Source: Paracoccaceae bacterium (GTDB lineage Bacteria > Pseudomonadota > Alphaproteobacteria > Rhodobacterales > Rhodobacteraceae). From it: 62,816 bases of DNA. Shown one piece after another: positions 28,292 to 38,751 of this stretch; the stretch's first letter is position 1, and every line of letters starts with the position of its first letter. Location: contig JAOADN010000011.1 of the NCBI GenBank assembly GCA_026417295.1, positions 1 to 62,816 of the forward strand, written 5' to 3'. A program made the translations under genes and the position numbers. The notes beneath the pieces were generated by a model, which searched no databases, was not told the origin of the DNA, and saw nothing but the letters and a program-made list of their open reading frames with translations.

Positions 28292-29908
28292 CTAATGGCG
28301 GAAGTGGCGCATGCCGGTGAAGGCCATGGCCAGACCCAGCCGGTCGGCAGCGGCGATCACCTCGGCGTCCCGGAGTGACCCGCCCGGCTGGATGACAGCC
28401 GTCGCCCCGGCAGCGGCGATCGACTCGATCCCGTCCGGGAAGGGAAAGAATGCGTCCGACGCGGCAACCGCGCCCTTCGTGGGCGGGTCGGCCAGCCCGA
28501 GCACCTCGGCCATGTCCGCGGCCTTCCGCGCGGCGATGCGCGTGGAATCGACCCGGCTCATCTGTCCCGCGCCGACGCCGACGGTCGCGCGCCCGCGCGC
28601 GAAGACGATGGCGTTCGACTTGACGTGCTTGGCCACCCGCCAGGCGAAGATCATGTCCTCGATCTCGGCCGGCGCGGGCTGGCGGCGGGTGACGATCCTC
28701 AGGTCGCGACGGTCGAGGCGGCCGGTGTCGCGATCCTGCACGAGAAACCCCCCCGCGACCTGGCGGAAGGCAAGTCCCGGCGCCGCGGGATCAGGCAGGC
28801 GGCCCGTGGTCAAGAGCCGCAGGTTCCGTCGCGCCGCGAAGACCTCCCGCGCCGTGTCGTCGGCATCGGGGGCGACCACGACCTCGGTGAAGATCGCGCA
28901 GATCTCCTCGGCCGTCGCAGCATCGAGTTTCCGGTTCAGCGCCACGATGCCGCCGAAGGCAGAGGTGCGGTCGCAGTCGTAGGCGCGGCGGTAGGCATCA
29001 GCCAGGGTCCCGCCCAGCGCAACGCCGCAGGGATTGGCGTGCTTGACGATCACGCAGGCCGCGGCCTCTGCGGGGTCGAATTCGGCGACGAGCTCGATCG
29101 CGGCATCGGTATCGTTGATGTTGTTGTAGCTCAGTTCCCGCCCCTGCCACTGGACCGCCGTGGAAACGCCCGGCCGCCCGGAGCCGTCGGTGTAGAATGC
29201 CGCCGTCTGATGCGGGTTCTCGCCGTAACGCAGGGTCTGGCCGAGGCGCCCGGCGAAGGCACGTCGCCGGGGGGGCGGCATGTCCGCCGCGCCGGCGAAC
29301 CAGTCCGAGACCGCGGCATCGTAGGCGGCGGTGCGGCCGTAGGCCGTCTGCGCAAGGCCACGGCGGAAGGCCAGTCGCGTCTGCCCGCCATTCGCATCGA
29401 GTTCGGCGATCAGGGCGTCGTAATCCTCGACATCCGTCAGCACGGCGACCCAGGCGTGATTCTTGGCCGCCGCGCGCAGCATTGCCGGCCCGCCGATGTC
29501 GATGTTCTCGACGACCGTCGCGGCATCGGCGCCCGACGCGACCGTCGCCTCGAAGGGATAGAGATTGACGACGAGAAGATCGATCGGGTCGATCCCGTGG
29601 GCCGCCATCTCGGCCCGGTGACCATCGTCGTCGCGGATTGCCAGTAGGCCGCCGTGAACCCGCGGGTGCAGGGTCTTGACCCGCCCCCCCATGATCTCTG
29701 GGAATCCGGTCAGGTCCGAGACGTCGCGGACCGTCAGGCCCATGTCCCGCAGGGTCGACGCGGTGCCGCCGGTGGACAGAAGCTCGACGCCGCGGGCGTC
29801 GAGGGCGCGGGCTAGGTCCGCCAGGCCCGTCTTGTCGGAGACCGAGATCAGGGCCCTGCGGAGGGGCACGAGGTCGGGCGGCGGGCCGGGCGGGGCTGTG
29901 ACGGACAA
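28292..29908 (-). CDS. purH: Bifunctional AICAR transformylase / IMP cyclohydrolase
   Basis: The 538-residue enzyme carries out the last two steps of IMP synthesis. The N-terminal MGS-like cyclohydrolase ([47 protein letters not shown]; about 1-200) precedes the transformylase ([51 protein letters not shown]). TTG 29908 has GGAG eight bases upstream and is the likely start; no better ATG precedes the conserved sequence. It lies between the heparinase gene and lspA on one strand. Confidence 0.95.
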   Translation of the reverse strand: MSVTAPPGPPPDLVPLRRALISVSDKTGLADLARALDARGVELLSTGGTASTLRDMGLTVRDVSDLTGFPEIMGGRVKTLHPRVHGGLLAIRDDDGHRAEMAAHGIDPIDLLVVNLYPFEATVASGADAATVVENIDIGGPAMLRAAAKNHAWVAVLTDVEDYDALIAELDANGGQTRLAFRRGLAQTAYGRTAAYDAAVSDWFAGAADMPPPRRRAFAGRLGQTLRYGENPHQTAAFYTDGSGRPGVSTAVQWQGRELSYNNINDTDAAIELVAEFDPAEAAACVIVKHANPCGVALGGTLADAYRRAYDCDRTSAFGGIVALNRKLDAATAEEICAIFTEVVVAPDADDTAREVFAARRNLRLLTTGRLPDPAAPGLAFRQVAGGFLVQDRDTGRLDRRDLRIVTRRQPAPAEIEDMIFAWRVAKHVKSNAIVFARGRATVGVGAGQMSRVDSTRIAARKAADMAEVLGLADPPTKGAVAASDAFFPFPDGIESIAAAGATAVIQPGGSLRDAEVIAAADRLGLAMAFTGMRHFRH

Positions 29909-29935
29909 GGTTGATGCTCCGTTCGTCGAAGGGGT

Positions 29936-31684
29936 TCAGGCCTCGGCTGCGTCGTCGTCGCGCAGCGTGTCGCGGATGCCGTGCGGCGTATCCTGGGGCT
30001 TGGCGAAGGTCCAGGCGATCTGGCAGGCGTAGTCGAGCACGGCGGCCGACAGGACGATCTGCTGCGTCGGACGCGGCTTGAGGCGCCCGGACTGGAAGTA
30101 GACGGACGGGCGAAGCTGGAGGTCGGCGACCCCGTCATGGCGGAAGACCCAGATCTCGCCGCTCTTGAGGGCCAGCGAAACCGCGGTTCCGCCAAGGTCG
30201 AGCGCCACGTCCACGTCGGGGTGCAGATGGAAACGGACATCGAAACGGATGCCGTGCATCCGGTCCCTGGCCACGACCGCCTCGAACCGGCGCCTGTCGC
30301 CTGCGGTCATCGCCCCGAGCGTGTCCTCGCCCGACAGGGTGCGCCCGTCGACCGAAAGCGACAGCTGGCGAACATGCGTCATCCCATGGGTCGCGGCATA
30401 GCCGTTGTGCCCGACAAGCAGCCGCTGCCCGTCGAAATCGCCGTCCTGCTGGGCCCAGACCTGATCGGGCACTTCCTCGAGAAGCTGCCGGCGCCGGCCG
30501 GCGAAGATGCTTTCCGGGGCCAGCCGCGAAGACGAATAGCCGCTGATCGACAGCGTCGAGTGCGACGCCGTCGCCCGCCCGGCGCGATGCCAGTCCGGGC
30601 CGAAATGCAGGCCGGGTCCGCAATTGACGACGAGGGGCCTGCGGCCCGACGTCACCTCGAGCGCCAGGGTCGAGGCGTGGGCATTGGCCGAGGCCGCCCC
30701 TGCGGGCGGCGGTGCAGCATCGACGATCACCGTCGTCCGCCCGGCCGCCAGTCGCGCATAGCCCATGGCCAGACCATGCGCCGTCAGTGCCCGGCCCGGG
30801 ACCGCCGCCAGCGCCTGGTCGAGACGCCCCTCGATCCCGCGGTCTCCGCCGTGGAACCGCGCCAGCCCGCCATCGGCATGCCGGAGCGCACGCAGGGTCG
30901 GCGCGATCCGGTCGATGGCAGCAAGGTGGTCAGGTTCGGCACGCCGCCCCGCCTCGGCCAGGGTGGCCGAAGCCCAGGCAAGGAGGGTGAAGACCTCGAG
31001 GAGTTCCTCGGGATTGCGGGTGGGGATGCCGCCCTCGGCATCGACCTGATCGCGACAGGCTGCACCCAGCGCAGCGATGGCTGGCGCGACATGCCGGTCC
31101 ATGCCTGTCAGGGACAGGCCGGCATGGATCAGCCCCGTGAGCGCCTCGAAGCGCGGCAGGCCGGGCTGGGTGGCCCGCCACCGCCGCGACAGGAAGATCG
31201 TCTGCTGACCGAGGCTGCGGAAGAATGCCTCGCCGAAGGCCTTGCCGCGCCCGTTCAGAAGGAAGATCGCATGGTTGATCCAGCGGATCAGACGCCGTCC
31301 CGTCAGGTCCGGCGTCCAGCCCGGCCCGCTGCCGCGGCCGTACCGGGCGATCCAGTCCTGCGTCCAGTCCTGCGCCCTGGACCGCGCTGCGGCATCGCCC
31401 AGCGCGGCAAGGTCGTCCAGCCAGCGGAACCCGTGCATTTCCTCGGCGAATCTCGGGTCGGGCGCGGGGAGGTCCCAGAACGGGACCTTCGGCCCCTCGA
31501 TCAGGAAACCGGCGAACTGGAAGTTGCCGGCGACAAGCTGGCGGCCGCGCGCCACGCTGCCGATGGTGCGCGGCTCGGGTTGTCCGACGAATCCCGTCGC
31601 CGGCCGCGTCAGGGCGGCAAGGCGCGCATGGAGGCGATGCATCGCACTGACCCCGGTGCGGGCCGGGCCCTGAGACCGCGCCAT
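29936..31684 (-). CDS. Heparinase II/III family protein
   Basis: The 582-residue protein has an alpha/alpha-barrel-like N-terminal half (FWDLPAPDPRFAEEMHGFRWLDDL) and the heparinase II/III C-terminal beta domain (WHRAGRATASHSTLSISGYSSSRL, about 380-405). Homologues cleave acidic polysaccharides by elimination; in this order the gene sits between rsmB and purH and the true substrate is unknown. No clear signal peptide is seen. ATG 31684 is used; the frame to 32434 runs antisense-like through rsmB. Confidence 0.85.
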   Translation of the reverse strand: MARSQGPARTGVSAMHRLHARLAALTRPATGFVGQPEPRTIGSVARGRQLVAGNFQFAGFLIEGPKVPFWDLPAPDPRFAEEMHGFRWLDDLAALGDAAARSRAQDWTQDWIARYGRGSGPGWTPDLTGRRLIRWINHAIFLLNGRGKAFGEAFFRSLGQQTIFLSRRWRATQPGLPRFEALTGLIHAGLSLTGMDRHVAPAIAALGAACRDQVDAEGGIPTRNPEELLEVFTLLAWASATLAEAGRRAEPDHLAAIDRIAPTLRALRHADGGLARFHGGDRGIEGRLDQALAAVPGRALTAHGLAMGYARLAAGRTTVIVDAAPPPAGAASANAHASTLALEVTSGRRPLVVNCGPGLHFGPDWHRAGRATASHSTLSISGYSSSRLAPESIFAGRRRQLLEEVPDQVWAQQDGDFDGQRLLVGHNGYAATHGMTHVRQLSLSVDGRTLSGEDTLGAMTAGDRRRFEAVVARDRMHGIRFDVRFHLHPDVDVALDLGGTAVSLALKSGEIWVFRHDGVADLQLRPSVYFQSGRLKPRPTQQIVLSAAVLDYACQIAWTFAKPQDTPHGIRDTLRDDDAAEA

Positions 31685-31781
31685 GACAACAGTTCCTCGT
31701 TTCGCCCGGGGAATGGCCTTCCGTTCCGTCCCGCGCCCGTCGGGACTGCCGGCATCCTTCATCTCGGTTTCTCGGGCGAGG

Positions 31782-33098
31782 TCAAGCCGGGCTTCGCAGG
31801 ACGGCGAAGTAGAACCCGTCGAGACCTCCGTATTCCGGCCAGAAGTCCGGGCGGACACGGATGCCGCCATCGGGGCCGATCCATTCGGCGTCGAGCCCGG
31901 GAACGGTGCCATCCGGCGGCGCGACCGCCCAGCCGGCAAGGCGGCCGAGCGCCGCTGCAATCTGGCGCTCTCCTTCCTCCGGCAGGAGCGAACAGGTGGC
32001 GTAGACGCAGATCCCCCCGGGGCGGACGAGGTCGGGAAGCCGGTCGATGAGTCGTGCCTGAAGCTGAACGAGGGCGCGCAGGCCCTCGGGCGACCTGACG
32101 AAGGGCAGGTCCGGGTGGCGGCGGATCGTGCCGGTGGCCGAACAGGGCGCATCGAGGAGCACCGCGTCGAAGCGTCCGGGCGGCGTCCAGTCCAGGGCAT
32201 CGGCCAGGACGAGTTCCGCCGCAAGCCTGCATCGCGCGAGATTCTCTCGGACCCGTTCCATCCGCTGCGCAGAGATGTCGACCGCGGTGACCATCGCCCC
32301 GGCGGCCGCAAGCTGCAGGGTCTTGCCACCGGGCGCCGCACAGAGGTCGAGGACCCGCCGGCCGCGCAGCTCGCCCAGGGCCCGTGCCGGCAGGGCGGCC
32401 GCCGCATCCTGGACCCACCATGTGCCGTCGGCATGGCCCGGCAGGGCAGAGATCTGGCCGCCCGCCGGAAGGCGGATCGACCCTGTCGGCAGGACCGTGC
32501 CGCCGAGGGCCGCGGCGATCGCGGCGGCCTGTCCCGTCTCGCGCGGGGTCACGTCCACAAGGGCGCCGCGCCTGTGCGCCTCTGCCATTGCCGCCACGGC
32601 CCGCCGGCCATAGGCCGAAAGCAGCCGTCCGCGCAGCCAGCCGGGAAGTTCGTCCGTGGCATGAGCCGCCCAGTCCGCGGCCGTCCGCCCTGCGGCCTTG
32701 CGCAGGACGGCGTTCGCCAGCCCGCCGAAGCCCTCGATCCGCCGCCCCCGTGCGCGGATCTCGGCGACTGCGGCATTGACGGCGTCATGGGCCGGAACGC
32801 CCTCGACATGGATCTCGGTGACGGCAAGCCGCAGCACGGCATCCACCTCGGGCGGCGGTCCGCGGCGCAGGAACGGGGCCAGGAAGTCCCCCGCCTGCCG
32901 CCAGTGCCGCAGGGTCGACAGGGCAAGCCGCTGGGCGCGCGCGCGATCCGCCGGGGCAAGCGTGGCAAGATATTCCGCAGCGACGAGATCGGCCAGCGAG
33001 CGCCCGCCGGCGACGACGCCGGTCAGCAGGTCAACGGCGGCACCCCGCGCCGTCTGACCCGCGCGTGCCGGCCGGTGCTGGCGGCTTGCCTGCTGCAT
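31782..33098 (-). CDS. rsmB: 16S rRNA m5C methyltransferase, RsmB/NOL1 type
   Basis: The 438-residue protein starts with a NusB-like helical domain (about 18-140) and continues with the methyltransferase: SAM motif LDLCAAPGGKTLQLA (about 248-262), motif IV DAPCSATGTIRRHPDL and motif VI YATCSLLPEEGERQ with both catalytic cysteines. It methylates C967 of 16S rRNA in E. coli; equivalence here follows from the architecture. ATG 33098. It reads toward the heparinase gene and is divergent from SDHAF4. Confidence 0.9.
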   Translation of the reverse strand: MQQASRQHRPARAGQTARGAAVDLLTGVVAGGRSLADLVAAEYLATLAPADRARAQRLALSTLRHWRQAGDFLAPFLRRGPPPEVDAVLRLAVTEIHVEGVPAHDAVNAAVAEIRARGRRIEGFGGLANAVLRKAAGRTAADWAAHATDELPGWLRGRLLSAYGRRAVAAMAEAHRRGALVDVTPRETGQAAAIAAALGGTVLPTGSIRLPAGGQISALPGHADGTWWVQDAAAALPARALGELRGRRVLDLCAAPGGKTLQLAAAGAMVTAVDISAQRMERVRENLARCRLAAELVLADALDWTPPGRFDAVLLDAPCSATGTIRRHPDLPFVRSPEGLRALVQLQARLIDRLPDLVRPGGICVYATCSLLPEEGERQIAAALGRLAGWAVAPPDGTVPGLDAEWIGPDGGIRVRPDFWPEYGGLDGFYFAVLRSPA

Positions 33099-33146
33099 GA
33101 GCCGGCCCCTATATCAACACCGCAGGACGGACAAGGAGCGTTGAAG

Positions 33147-33323
33147 GTGAAGGCCGACGAGGGGACGGACCTGCCCGAGGCGGCGCGTCGGGCGCTGGCC
33201 GAGGCAGAGGAGAGGCGCCGCAGGGTCGGCCCGCCCGCGCCGCCGGAACTCGGCGGACGAGAGGGCCCGGAACCGGTGCGATACGGGGACTGGGAGCGCC
33301 GCGGCCTGGCCGTGGATTTCTGA
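33147..33323 (+). CDS. DUF1674 / succinate dehydrogenase assembly factor 4
   Basis: The 58-residue protein ends with the family motif GGREGPEPVRYGDWERRG then AVDF. SDHAF4 binds the flavinylated SdhA subunit and protects it before complex II assembly. The N-terminal half is helical and charged. GTG 33147 has AAGGAG eight bases upstream (33133-33138); TTG 33141 would be too close. No sdh genes are near. It is divergent from rsmB with a gap of 48 bp and converges on the next gene 2 bp later. Confidence 0.88.
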   Translation: MKADEGTDLPEAARRALAEAEERRRRVGPPAPPELGGREGPEPVRYGDWERRGLAVDF

Positions 33324-33325
33324 AC

Positions 33326-33694
33326 CTACCTCAGCCGGAACGAAGCCGAATCGCCCATTCCGCGATCGACGGTGAAGCGCAGTTCGCGATCCCCCTTCGC
33401 CTCGACGAGCTGGCAGTTGTAGGGAATCGGCGTTCCGCTCCAGTCGAGTTCGCGGCAGAAGTAGCCGTCCTTCCAGTGCCATCGGCCGGTGACATCCCAG
33501 CCGAGGGCCGAGCCCTCGATCCTTCCGTCCGGCCGGACCGACAGGCTGATGCGGAACAGGCCGAGGCGCAGTTCGCGCCCCTCGACGAGCGCCATGAACC
33601 TCGACTTCTCGGTGACCGGAATGAACCCGTCGGCAGATGCGCGCAGGGGCAGGATGGCCGACGCAATGACGAGGACGAGAGCGAAGCGGTTCAA
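33326..33694 (-). CDS. Small secreted hypothetical protein
   Basis: From TTG 33694 the product is 122 residues with a signal peptide (LNRFALVLVIASAILPLRASA, cleaved near residue 21). The mature part looks beta-rich (RELRLGLFRISLSVRPDGRIEG, GWDVTGRWHWKDGYFCREL) with two cysteines that may form a disulfide. I recall similar short exported proteins in this order but no function. A G-rich run sits eight bases before the TTG. The frame to 33844 overlaps the dapB end and is not used. Confidence 0.6.
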   Translation of the reverse strand: MNRFALVLVIASAILPLRASADGFIPVTEKSRFMALVEGRELRLGLFRISLSVRPDGRIEGSALGWDVTGRWHWKDGYFCRELDWSGTPIPYNCQLVEAKGDRELRFTVDRGMGDSASFRLR

Positions 33695-33758
33695 GGCAGC
33701 GGCCCCCCGGCACAGGTTGCGACGGTCTACGCGCCACCGGCAGAAGCGGATCAGTCGG

Positions 33759-34571
33759 TCAGAGGCCCAGGACGTCAGCCATCGTGTATTCGCCGGGCTT
33801 GCGGTCCTGCCCCCAGAGGGCCGCCCGGATCGCACCGCGCGCAAAGATCGCCCGGTCGGTGGCGACGTGCCGGAGGATCACGCGCTCGCCGTCGCCGGCG
33901 AAGATCACATCGTGCTCGCCGACGATGTCCCCGCCCCGGATCGCCGAATAGCCGATCGATCCCCTGCGGCGGGCGCCGGTCATCCCGTCGCGGCCGCTGA
34001 CCCTTTCGGCAGCCGGATCGACGCCGCGCCCGGCGGCCGCAGCCGCGCCCAGCATCAGTGCCGTGCCCGACGGCGCATCGACCTTCATCCTGTGATGGGC
34101 CTCGACGATCTCGATGTCCCAGTCGGCATCCAGGGCCTCGGCGACCTTCCGCGTCAGCCCCACGAGGAGGTTGACCCCGAGGCTCATGTTGCCCGCCCGC
34201 ACGATGACGGCATGGCGGGCCGCGGCCCGGATGCGCTCGAGATGGCGTGCCTCCAGACCCGTCGTCCCTATGACATGGACGGCGCGCGCCTGCGCGGCCA
34301 GGGCCGCGAAGTCGGCCGTGGCGTCGGGAGCCGTGAAGTCGATGATGCCCTGCGCCCGCGCCATGGCCTCGACCGGGTCGTCCGTCACGATCACGCCGAT
34401 CGGCGGCCCGCCCATGGCCACGCCCAGGTCGCTGCCGATCCAGTCATGGCCGGGGCGTTCGACTGCGGCATGCAGCCTGAGCCTGCCTGTCGCCGGCATC
34501 AGGGCGGCAAGGGTCCGGCCCATGCGGCCCGAAGCCCCCGCGATGACGATGCCGGGTCTGCCGTCGCTCAC
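33759..34571 (-). CDS. dapB: 4-hydroxy-tetrahydrodipicolinate reductase
   Basis: The 270-residue enzyme reduces HTPA to tetrahydrodipicolinate in lysine and meso-diaminopimelate synthesis. The nucleotide site [15 protein letters not shown] (residues 8-22), [12 protein letters not shown] (about 77-88), IGTTGL (100-105), the catalytic block [16 protein letters not shown] (about 155-170) and [20 protein letters not shown] are all present. GTG 34571 is the start. It is divergent from rbfA across about 100 bp. Confidence 0.96.
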   Translation of the reverse strand: MSDGRPGIVIAGASGRMGRTLAALMPATGRLRLHAAVERPGHDWIGSDLGVAMGGPPIGVIVTDDPVEAMARAQGIIDFTAPDATADFAALAAQARAVHVIGTTGLEARHLERIRAAARHAVIVRAGNMSLGVNLLVGLTRKVAEALDADWDIEIVEAHHRMKVDAPSGTALMLGAAAAAGRGVDPAAERVSGRDGMTGARRRGSIGYSAIRGGDIVGEHDVIFAGDGERVILRHVATDRAIFARGAIRAALWGQDRKPGEYTMADVLGL

Positions 34572-34672
34572 GCTTGCGCCCCCTCGCTCCTGTGCCGGAC
34601 CGGTTTAGCCCGCCCCTTCGCCGATGGCAAAGGCCGTTGCGGTGCCCCTTCGCATCGCCTACATCGCGCCCC

Positions 34673-35092
34673 ATGTCCCGGAACCGCTTCAGCCAGGGCC
34701 CCGGCCCTTCGCAGCGCCAGCTCCGCGTTGGCGAGACGATCCGCCGCACCCTGTCGGAGGTGCTGACGCGCGGCGATGTCCACGACCCCGAGCTCAACCG
34801 CATCTCGATCACGGTCGGCGAGGTCCGCGCCTCGCCGGATCTCAAGGTCGCGACGGTCTACGTCCTGCCGCTGGGCGGAAGGGACGCGCCGGCGATGCTT
34901 GCTGCACTGAACCGGAATCGTGGCGAGCTGCGGCACCTCGTGTCGAGGGAGCTGGCGCTGAAGTTCGCGCCCGAGCTGCGCTTTGCCGTCGACGAGACCT
35001 ACGACCGGCTGGACGCGGCGCGGGCCATGTTCGCCGACCCGCGCGTTCGCCGGGACGTCGAGCGGACGGATGACGATGATCCGGGCACTTAG
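34673..35092 (+). CDS. rbfA: Ribosome-binding factor A
   Basis: The 139-residue KH-like protein aids late 30S maturation and binds near the 5' helix of 16S rRNA. Typical sequence includes QRQLRVGETIRRTLSEVL (about 14-31), RISITVGEVRASPDLKVATVYV (about 43-64) and the LKFAPELRFAVDETYD end. ATG 34673. Its last 23 bp overlap the next gene's start. It belongs with truB, two genes on, as in many bacteria. Confidence 0.95.
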   Translation: MSRNRFSQGPGPSQRQLRVGETIRRTLSEVLTRGDVHDPELNRISITVGEVRASPDLKVATVYVLPLGGRDAPAMLAALNRNRGELRHLVSRELALKFAPELRFAVDETYDRLDAARAMFADPRVRRDVERTDDDDPGT

Positions 35093-35813
35093 CCTTTCGG
35101 TCGCAACCCTTGTCACCGTTGCGGGCCCGTCGGACTCGGCCTGCAGGCATGTCGACCATGACGGCCAGGCCTATGCCGTCTGCGAGGTCCATGCGGGAGA
35201 AGATCTCCGCATGTGGCTGACGGCACCGGACGGGCAGCCCGTCGGAAGTTTTGCACGCCTTCGGGACCTGGCCGCATCCGAGGGGCGGAAGGTTGTCTTC
35301 GCGATGAATGCGGGCATGTTCCACCCGGACCTGTCGCCCGTCGGACTGTTCGTGGCGCAGGGTGTCGAGGAATCGACACTTGTGACCGCGGCCGGTCCGG
35401 GAAACTTCGGCATGCGGCCGAACGGGGTGTTCTGCGTGTCCGGCGAGGGGTTCGCGGTGATGGAATCCCGTGCCTTCTCGGCCGCTGGGCGGTCATGCGA
35501 CTATGCGACGCAGTCGGGGCCCATGCTGGTGATCGACGGAGCTTTCCATCCGCGGTTCCTTGCGGATTCCACCTCTCGTCACATCCGGAACGGGGTCGGG
35601 GTCTCGGCGGACGAACAGGTCGCATGGTTCGCGATTTCCGACGCAGCGGTGACGTTCTGGGAATTTGCCTCGCTGTTCCGCGACGGGCTCGGGGTGCCGA
35701 ACGCGCTCTACCTCGACGGCAGCATCTCGCGGCTCTATGCGCCGGAACTCGGGCGCGAGGATCTCGGTTTCCCGATGGGGCCGATGGTCGCGCTGCTGGC
35801 GCCCGAGGGGTGA
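35070..35813 (+). CDS. Secreted phosphodiester glycosidase-like protein (NAGPA/DUF2233)
   Basis: The 247-residue protein has a short signal peptide ([20 protein letters not shown]) and the NAGPA domain: [22 protein letters not shown] (about 73-94), [24 protein letters not shown] (about 150-161), and the end [12 protein letters not shown]. The family hydrolyses phosphodiester-linked sugars at the cell surface. ATG 35070 lies inside the rbfA end; translational coupling is likely. It is inserted between rbfA and truB, 20 bp before truB. Confidence 0.82.
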   Translation: MTMIRALSLSVATLVTVAGPSDSACRHVDHDGQAYAVCEVHAGEDLRMWLTAPDGQPVGSFARLRDLAASEGRKVVFAMNAGMFHPDLSPVGLFVAQGVEESTLVTAAGPGNFGMRPNGVFCVSGEGFAVMESRAFSAAGRSCDYATQSGPMLVIDGAFHPRFLADSTSRHIRNGVGVSADEQVAWFAISDAAVTFWEFASLFRDGLGVPNALYLDGSISRLYAPELGREDLGFPMGPMVALLAPEG

Positions 35814-35833
35814 GGGGTCCGAAGGGAACGGCC

Positions 35834-36733
35834 ATGGCGCGCGGCGGTCGCGACATCTCGGGCTGGGTGGTGGTCGACAAGCCTGCCGGGCTGACCTCGA
35901 CGGCCGTGGTGGGCAAGCTGCGCCGGGCCTTCGGCGCACGCAAGGCCGGACATTGCGGCACACTGGACCCGGATGCGACGGGCGTGCTGGCCGTCGCGCT
36001 GGGCGAGGCCACGAAGACAATCCCCCATGTCACGGAAGGGCCGAAGAGCTACCGCTTCGCCATGCGGCTGGGGGCGGCCACGACGACCGACGATGCGAGC
36101 GGCACGGTGCTGGCCACTTCACCGGCGCGGCCGACAGAGGCAGACATCCGCGCCGCGCTGCCGGCCTTCACGGGGATCATCGCGCAGGTGCCGCCGCAAT
36201 ACTCCGCCGTGAAGGTGGGCGGCGAGAGGGCCTATGACCTGGCGCGGGCCGGCCAGGCCCTGGACCTTGCGGCCAGGCCCCTTTCCGTGGAGAGGCTGGA
36301 TCTGGTCGAACGGCCAGACCCCGATACGGTCATCCTTGATCTCGTCTGCGGCAAGGGTGGCTATGTGCGTGCGATCGCTCGAGACCTCGGCGCGCAACTG
36401 GGCTGTCTCGGTCATGTGCTGTGGCTGCGGCGGCTTGCGACCGGGCCATTCAACCTTGAGGCATCACTGCCGCTCGACCGGATCCTCGATGCGGCAGCGG
36501 CGGGCGCCACCGACGGGGTCCTGCTGCCGCTTCAGGCCGGGCTTGCCGGCCTGCCCGAGGTGACGGCGACCGAGGAGGGTGCCGCACGGATCGCCCACGG
36601 CAACCCCGGAACGGTTCGCGCCCCGGGAATCGCGTCGGGCACACAGGTTTGGGTCAGCCACGGCGGGAGACCGATCGCGCTCGGCCGCCTGACGGGCAGC
36701 GAGGTCCACCCGTCGCGGGTCTTCAACCTCTGA
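35834..36733 (+). CDS. truB: tRNA pseudouridine-55 synthase
   Basis: The 299-residue enzyme makes pseudouridine 55 in the T loop of tRNAs. Key features are [16 protein letters not shown] (about 11-26), [19 protein letters not shown] with the catalytic aspartate (about 40-58), [16 protein letters not shown] (about 121-136) and the C-terminal PUA-like region. ATG 35834 follows GAAGGGAACGG. Usually rpsO and pnp follow truB in this order; here a catabolic block lies next and pnp is about 8 kb away. Confidence 0.95.
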   Translation: MARGGRDISGWVVVDKPAGLTSTAVVGKLRRAFGARKAGHCGTLDPDATGVLAVALGEATKTIPHVTEGPKSYRFAMRLGAATTTDDASGTVLATSPARPTEADIRAALPAFTGIIAQVPPQYSAVKVGGERAYDLARAGQALDLAARPLSVERLDLVERPDPDTVILDLVCGKGGYVRAIARDLGAQLGCLGHVLWLRRLATGPFNLEASLPLDRILDAAAAGATDGVLLPLQAGLAGLPEVTATEEGAARIAHGNPGTVRAPGIASGTQVWVSHGGRPIALGRLTGSEVHPSRVFNL

Positions 36734-36770
36734 TCCGCGGGGCCGACAGGCCCGGCCCGGAACGGGCAGG

Positions 36771-38747
36771 CTACAGCGACAGCGCCACGCGCCGCCCTTC
36801 GTGGAAGGCGTAGGGCGCCTGCCGCGGCGCTGCGGCATCGCCGATCAGCAGGGGTTTCAGGTCCGCAAGGCTCTCTGACAGCGGATCGAAGGCGCGGTTC
36901 GTCGTGGACATCACGAGCGCGGAGGCTGCGATACGCTCCTCCTGTCCGGTCAGAAGGCTGCGCACCGTCGCGCCGTCGCCATGCCATTCGGCGATGCAGG
37001 ATTCGGTCAGGACCCGGACTCCGGCCTGCGCAAGGCGCCGTCGCAGCGGAATGTCGGCCGAGGTGCGTGCGATTTCCCTGCCGACGAAGGGCTCCGGCGT
37101 GACAAGCGTAAGGGCCTTGCCCTGTTCGGCCAGTGCCCAGGCCGTGCCCAGACCGCGCCAGTTGCCGCCCTCGTCGTAAAGGATGGCGGTGGTGCCGATC
37201 CGCGCCTCGCGCCGCAACACTTCCTCGGGCGACCAGACATTGCCCCGGTCGCGCCCGGGAAGGCGAGGGGCGCCGGGCAGCCAGCGCTGGAACCCGTCGG
37301 GATCGGGCAGCGACCCGGTGGCAAGGATCACGGCGTCGGGGTCCAGCGCGCGGATGTCGTCGGCCTCGGCATAGGTGTTCAGCATCAGCCGGACCTGAAG
37401 CCTTTCGAGCTGGCGTTCGTACCAGCGCAGGAGGTCGGTGATCTGGCCGCGGCGCGGCTGCAGGCCGGCCAGCCTGAACTGGCCGCCGACCTGCGAGGCG
37501 GCCTCGACCAGGGTCACCCGGTGACCACGCTCGGCGGCGGCCCGGGCAGCCTCGAGGCCGGCCGGACCCGCGCCGACGACAGCAACGTTCCGCGGCCGCG
37601 CGGCAGGAGTGAACCGGTCCCCGCCCCATTCCCATTCCCGCCCGGCCGACGGGTTCACGAGGCACGATATCCAGTAGTCGCGCGACCGTCGTCCCCAGCA
37701 CATCTGGTTGCAGGAGATGCAGCCCCGGACGTCCTCGGCGCGCCCCTCGGCGGTCTTGCGGGCCAGGTGCGGATCGGCGATCTGGCCGCGCACGATGCTG
37801 ACCAGGTCGGCCTGACGCGCAGCGATGATGGCCTCGGCATTCTCGGGCGTGCGGACATGAGCCTCCGAGGTGACGCGGGCGTGGCGCAGTTCCCCCCGCA
37901 GCCTTTCGGTGAAGGGCGCGGTCAGCTTCTCGCCGTAGAGGAAGGTCGGCATCAGCCGCTCGAAATCCATGTAGCCGCCATGGCCCACGGTCACATAGTC
38001 GATCTCGCCCGTTGCATCATGGAGGGCAACGATCTCGATCAGCGCCTCCTCGGACAGCAGGACGGGCTGTGCGTCCGAGATCGAGACGGCGAGGCCGATG
38101 ATGAAGTCATCGCCGCAGGCCCGGCGGACGCCTTCGACGATCCGCCGCGAGAAGCGCGTGCGGTTGGCGAGGCTGCCGCCCCACTCGTCGTCGCGCCTGT
38201 TCGACCAGGGAGTCCAGAACTGGTCGAGAAGGGAATGGTAGGCGGCCCAGACCTCGACTCCCTGGAAGCCCGACTTCCGGCAGCGGACGGCGGCGGCGAC
38301 ATGGGCCTCGATCATCTCCTCGATCTCGGCGACGGTCATCCGGTGCGAGCCGTCGCTGTCGTGATAGCTCGGCCCGCCCGAAGGGGACCAGTGCGGCTGG
38401 AAGGAGAGGTCGGAATCGCCGTGCGCGCCAACGTGATAGAGCTGCTGCAGGATGACGGTTCCCGACGCCTTCACCGGTTCCACAATTTTCCGGAAATGCG
38501 GAATTGTCTCGTCCGTGGAATGCAGGAAGTTGCCCCGGGTCAGCACGCCCGTGCGGTGCACGGGCACCGGCTCGGCCACGATCATCGCCGCACCGCCCAG
38601 CGCGCGCTCAAGCAGATAGGCCCCATAACGCGGGCCGGGCAGCCCCTGGTCGGACATGTTCGCCGTGTGCGCGCCGAAGACGATGCGGTTGCGAAGCCTA
38701 TGGCCGCGCAGGTCCAGCGGCGACAGGAGGTTGGGATGGTCCGTCAT
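36771..38747 (-). CDS. Flavin/4Fe-4S oxidoreductase of the trimethylamine dehydrogenase/dienoyl-CoA reductase family
   Basis: The 658-residue protein has an old-yellow-enzyme TIM barrel (FMN; about 1-340), a 4Fe-4S cluster with C343, C346, C350 and C362 (RGCISCNQMC), and two dinucleotide domains starting at VAVVGAGPAGLEAARAAAERG (about 388-408). This is the build of dimethylamine/trimethylamine dehydrogenases, dimethylglycine demethylase-type and stachydrine demethylase-type enzymes. Lying 4 bp after an MttB-like gene it probably removes N-methyl groups from a quaternary amine product; the substrate is not determined. ATG 38747. Confidence 0.85.
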   Translation of the reverse strand: MTDHPNLLSPLDLRGHRLRNRIVFGAHTANMSDQGLPGPRYGAYLLERALGGAAMIVAEPVPVHRTGVLTRGNFLHSTDETIPHFRKIVEPVKASGTVILQQLYHVGAHGDSDLSFQPHWSPSGGPSYHDSDGSHRMTVAEIEEMIEAHVAAAVRCRKSGFQGVEVWAAYHSLLDQFWTPWSNRRDDEWGGSLANRTRFSRRIVEGVRRACGDDFIIGLAVSISDAQPVLLSEEALIEIVALHDATGEIDYVTVGHGGYMDFERLMPTFLYGEKLTAPFTERLRGELRHARVTSEAHVRTPENAEAIIAARQADLVSIVRGQIADPHLARKTAEGRAEDVRGCISCNQMCWGRRSRDYWISCLVNPSAGREWEWGGDRFTPAARPRNVAVVGAGPAGLEAARAAAERGHRVTLVEAASQVGGQFRLAGLQPRRGQITDLLRWYERQLERLQVRLMLNTYAEADDIRALDPDAVILATGSLPDPDGFQRWLPGAPRLPGRDRGNVWSPEEVLRREARIGTTAILYDEGGNWRGLGTAWALAEQGKALTLVTPEPFVGREIARTSADIPLRRRLAQAGVRVLTESCIAEWHGDGATVRSLLTGQEERIAASALVMSTTNRAFDPLSESLADLKPLLIGDAAAPRQAPYAFHEGRRVALSL

Positions 38748-38751
38748 CGGC

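Noticed and set aside
29981-32050. Plus-strand open frame of 689 codons
   Set aside because: It is antisense to the heparinase and rsmB genes and shows no domain.
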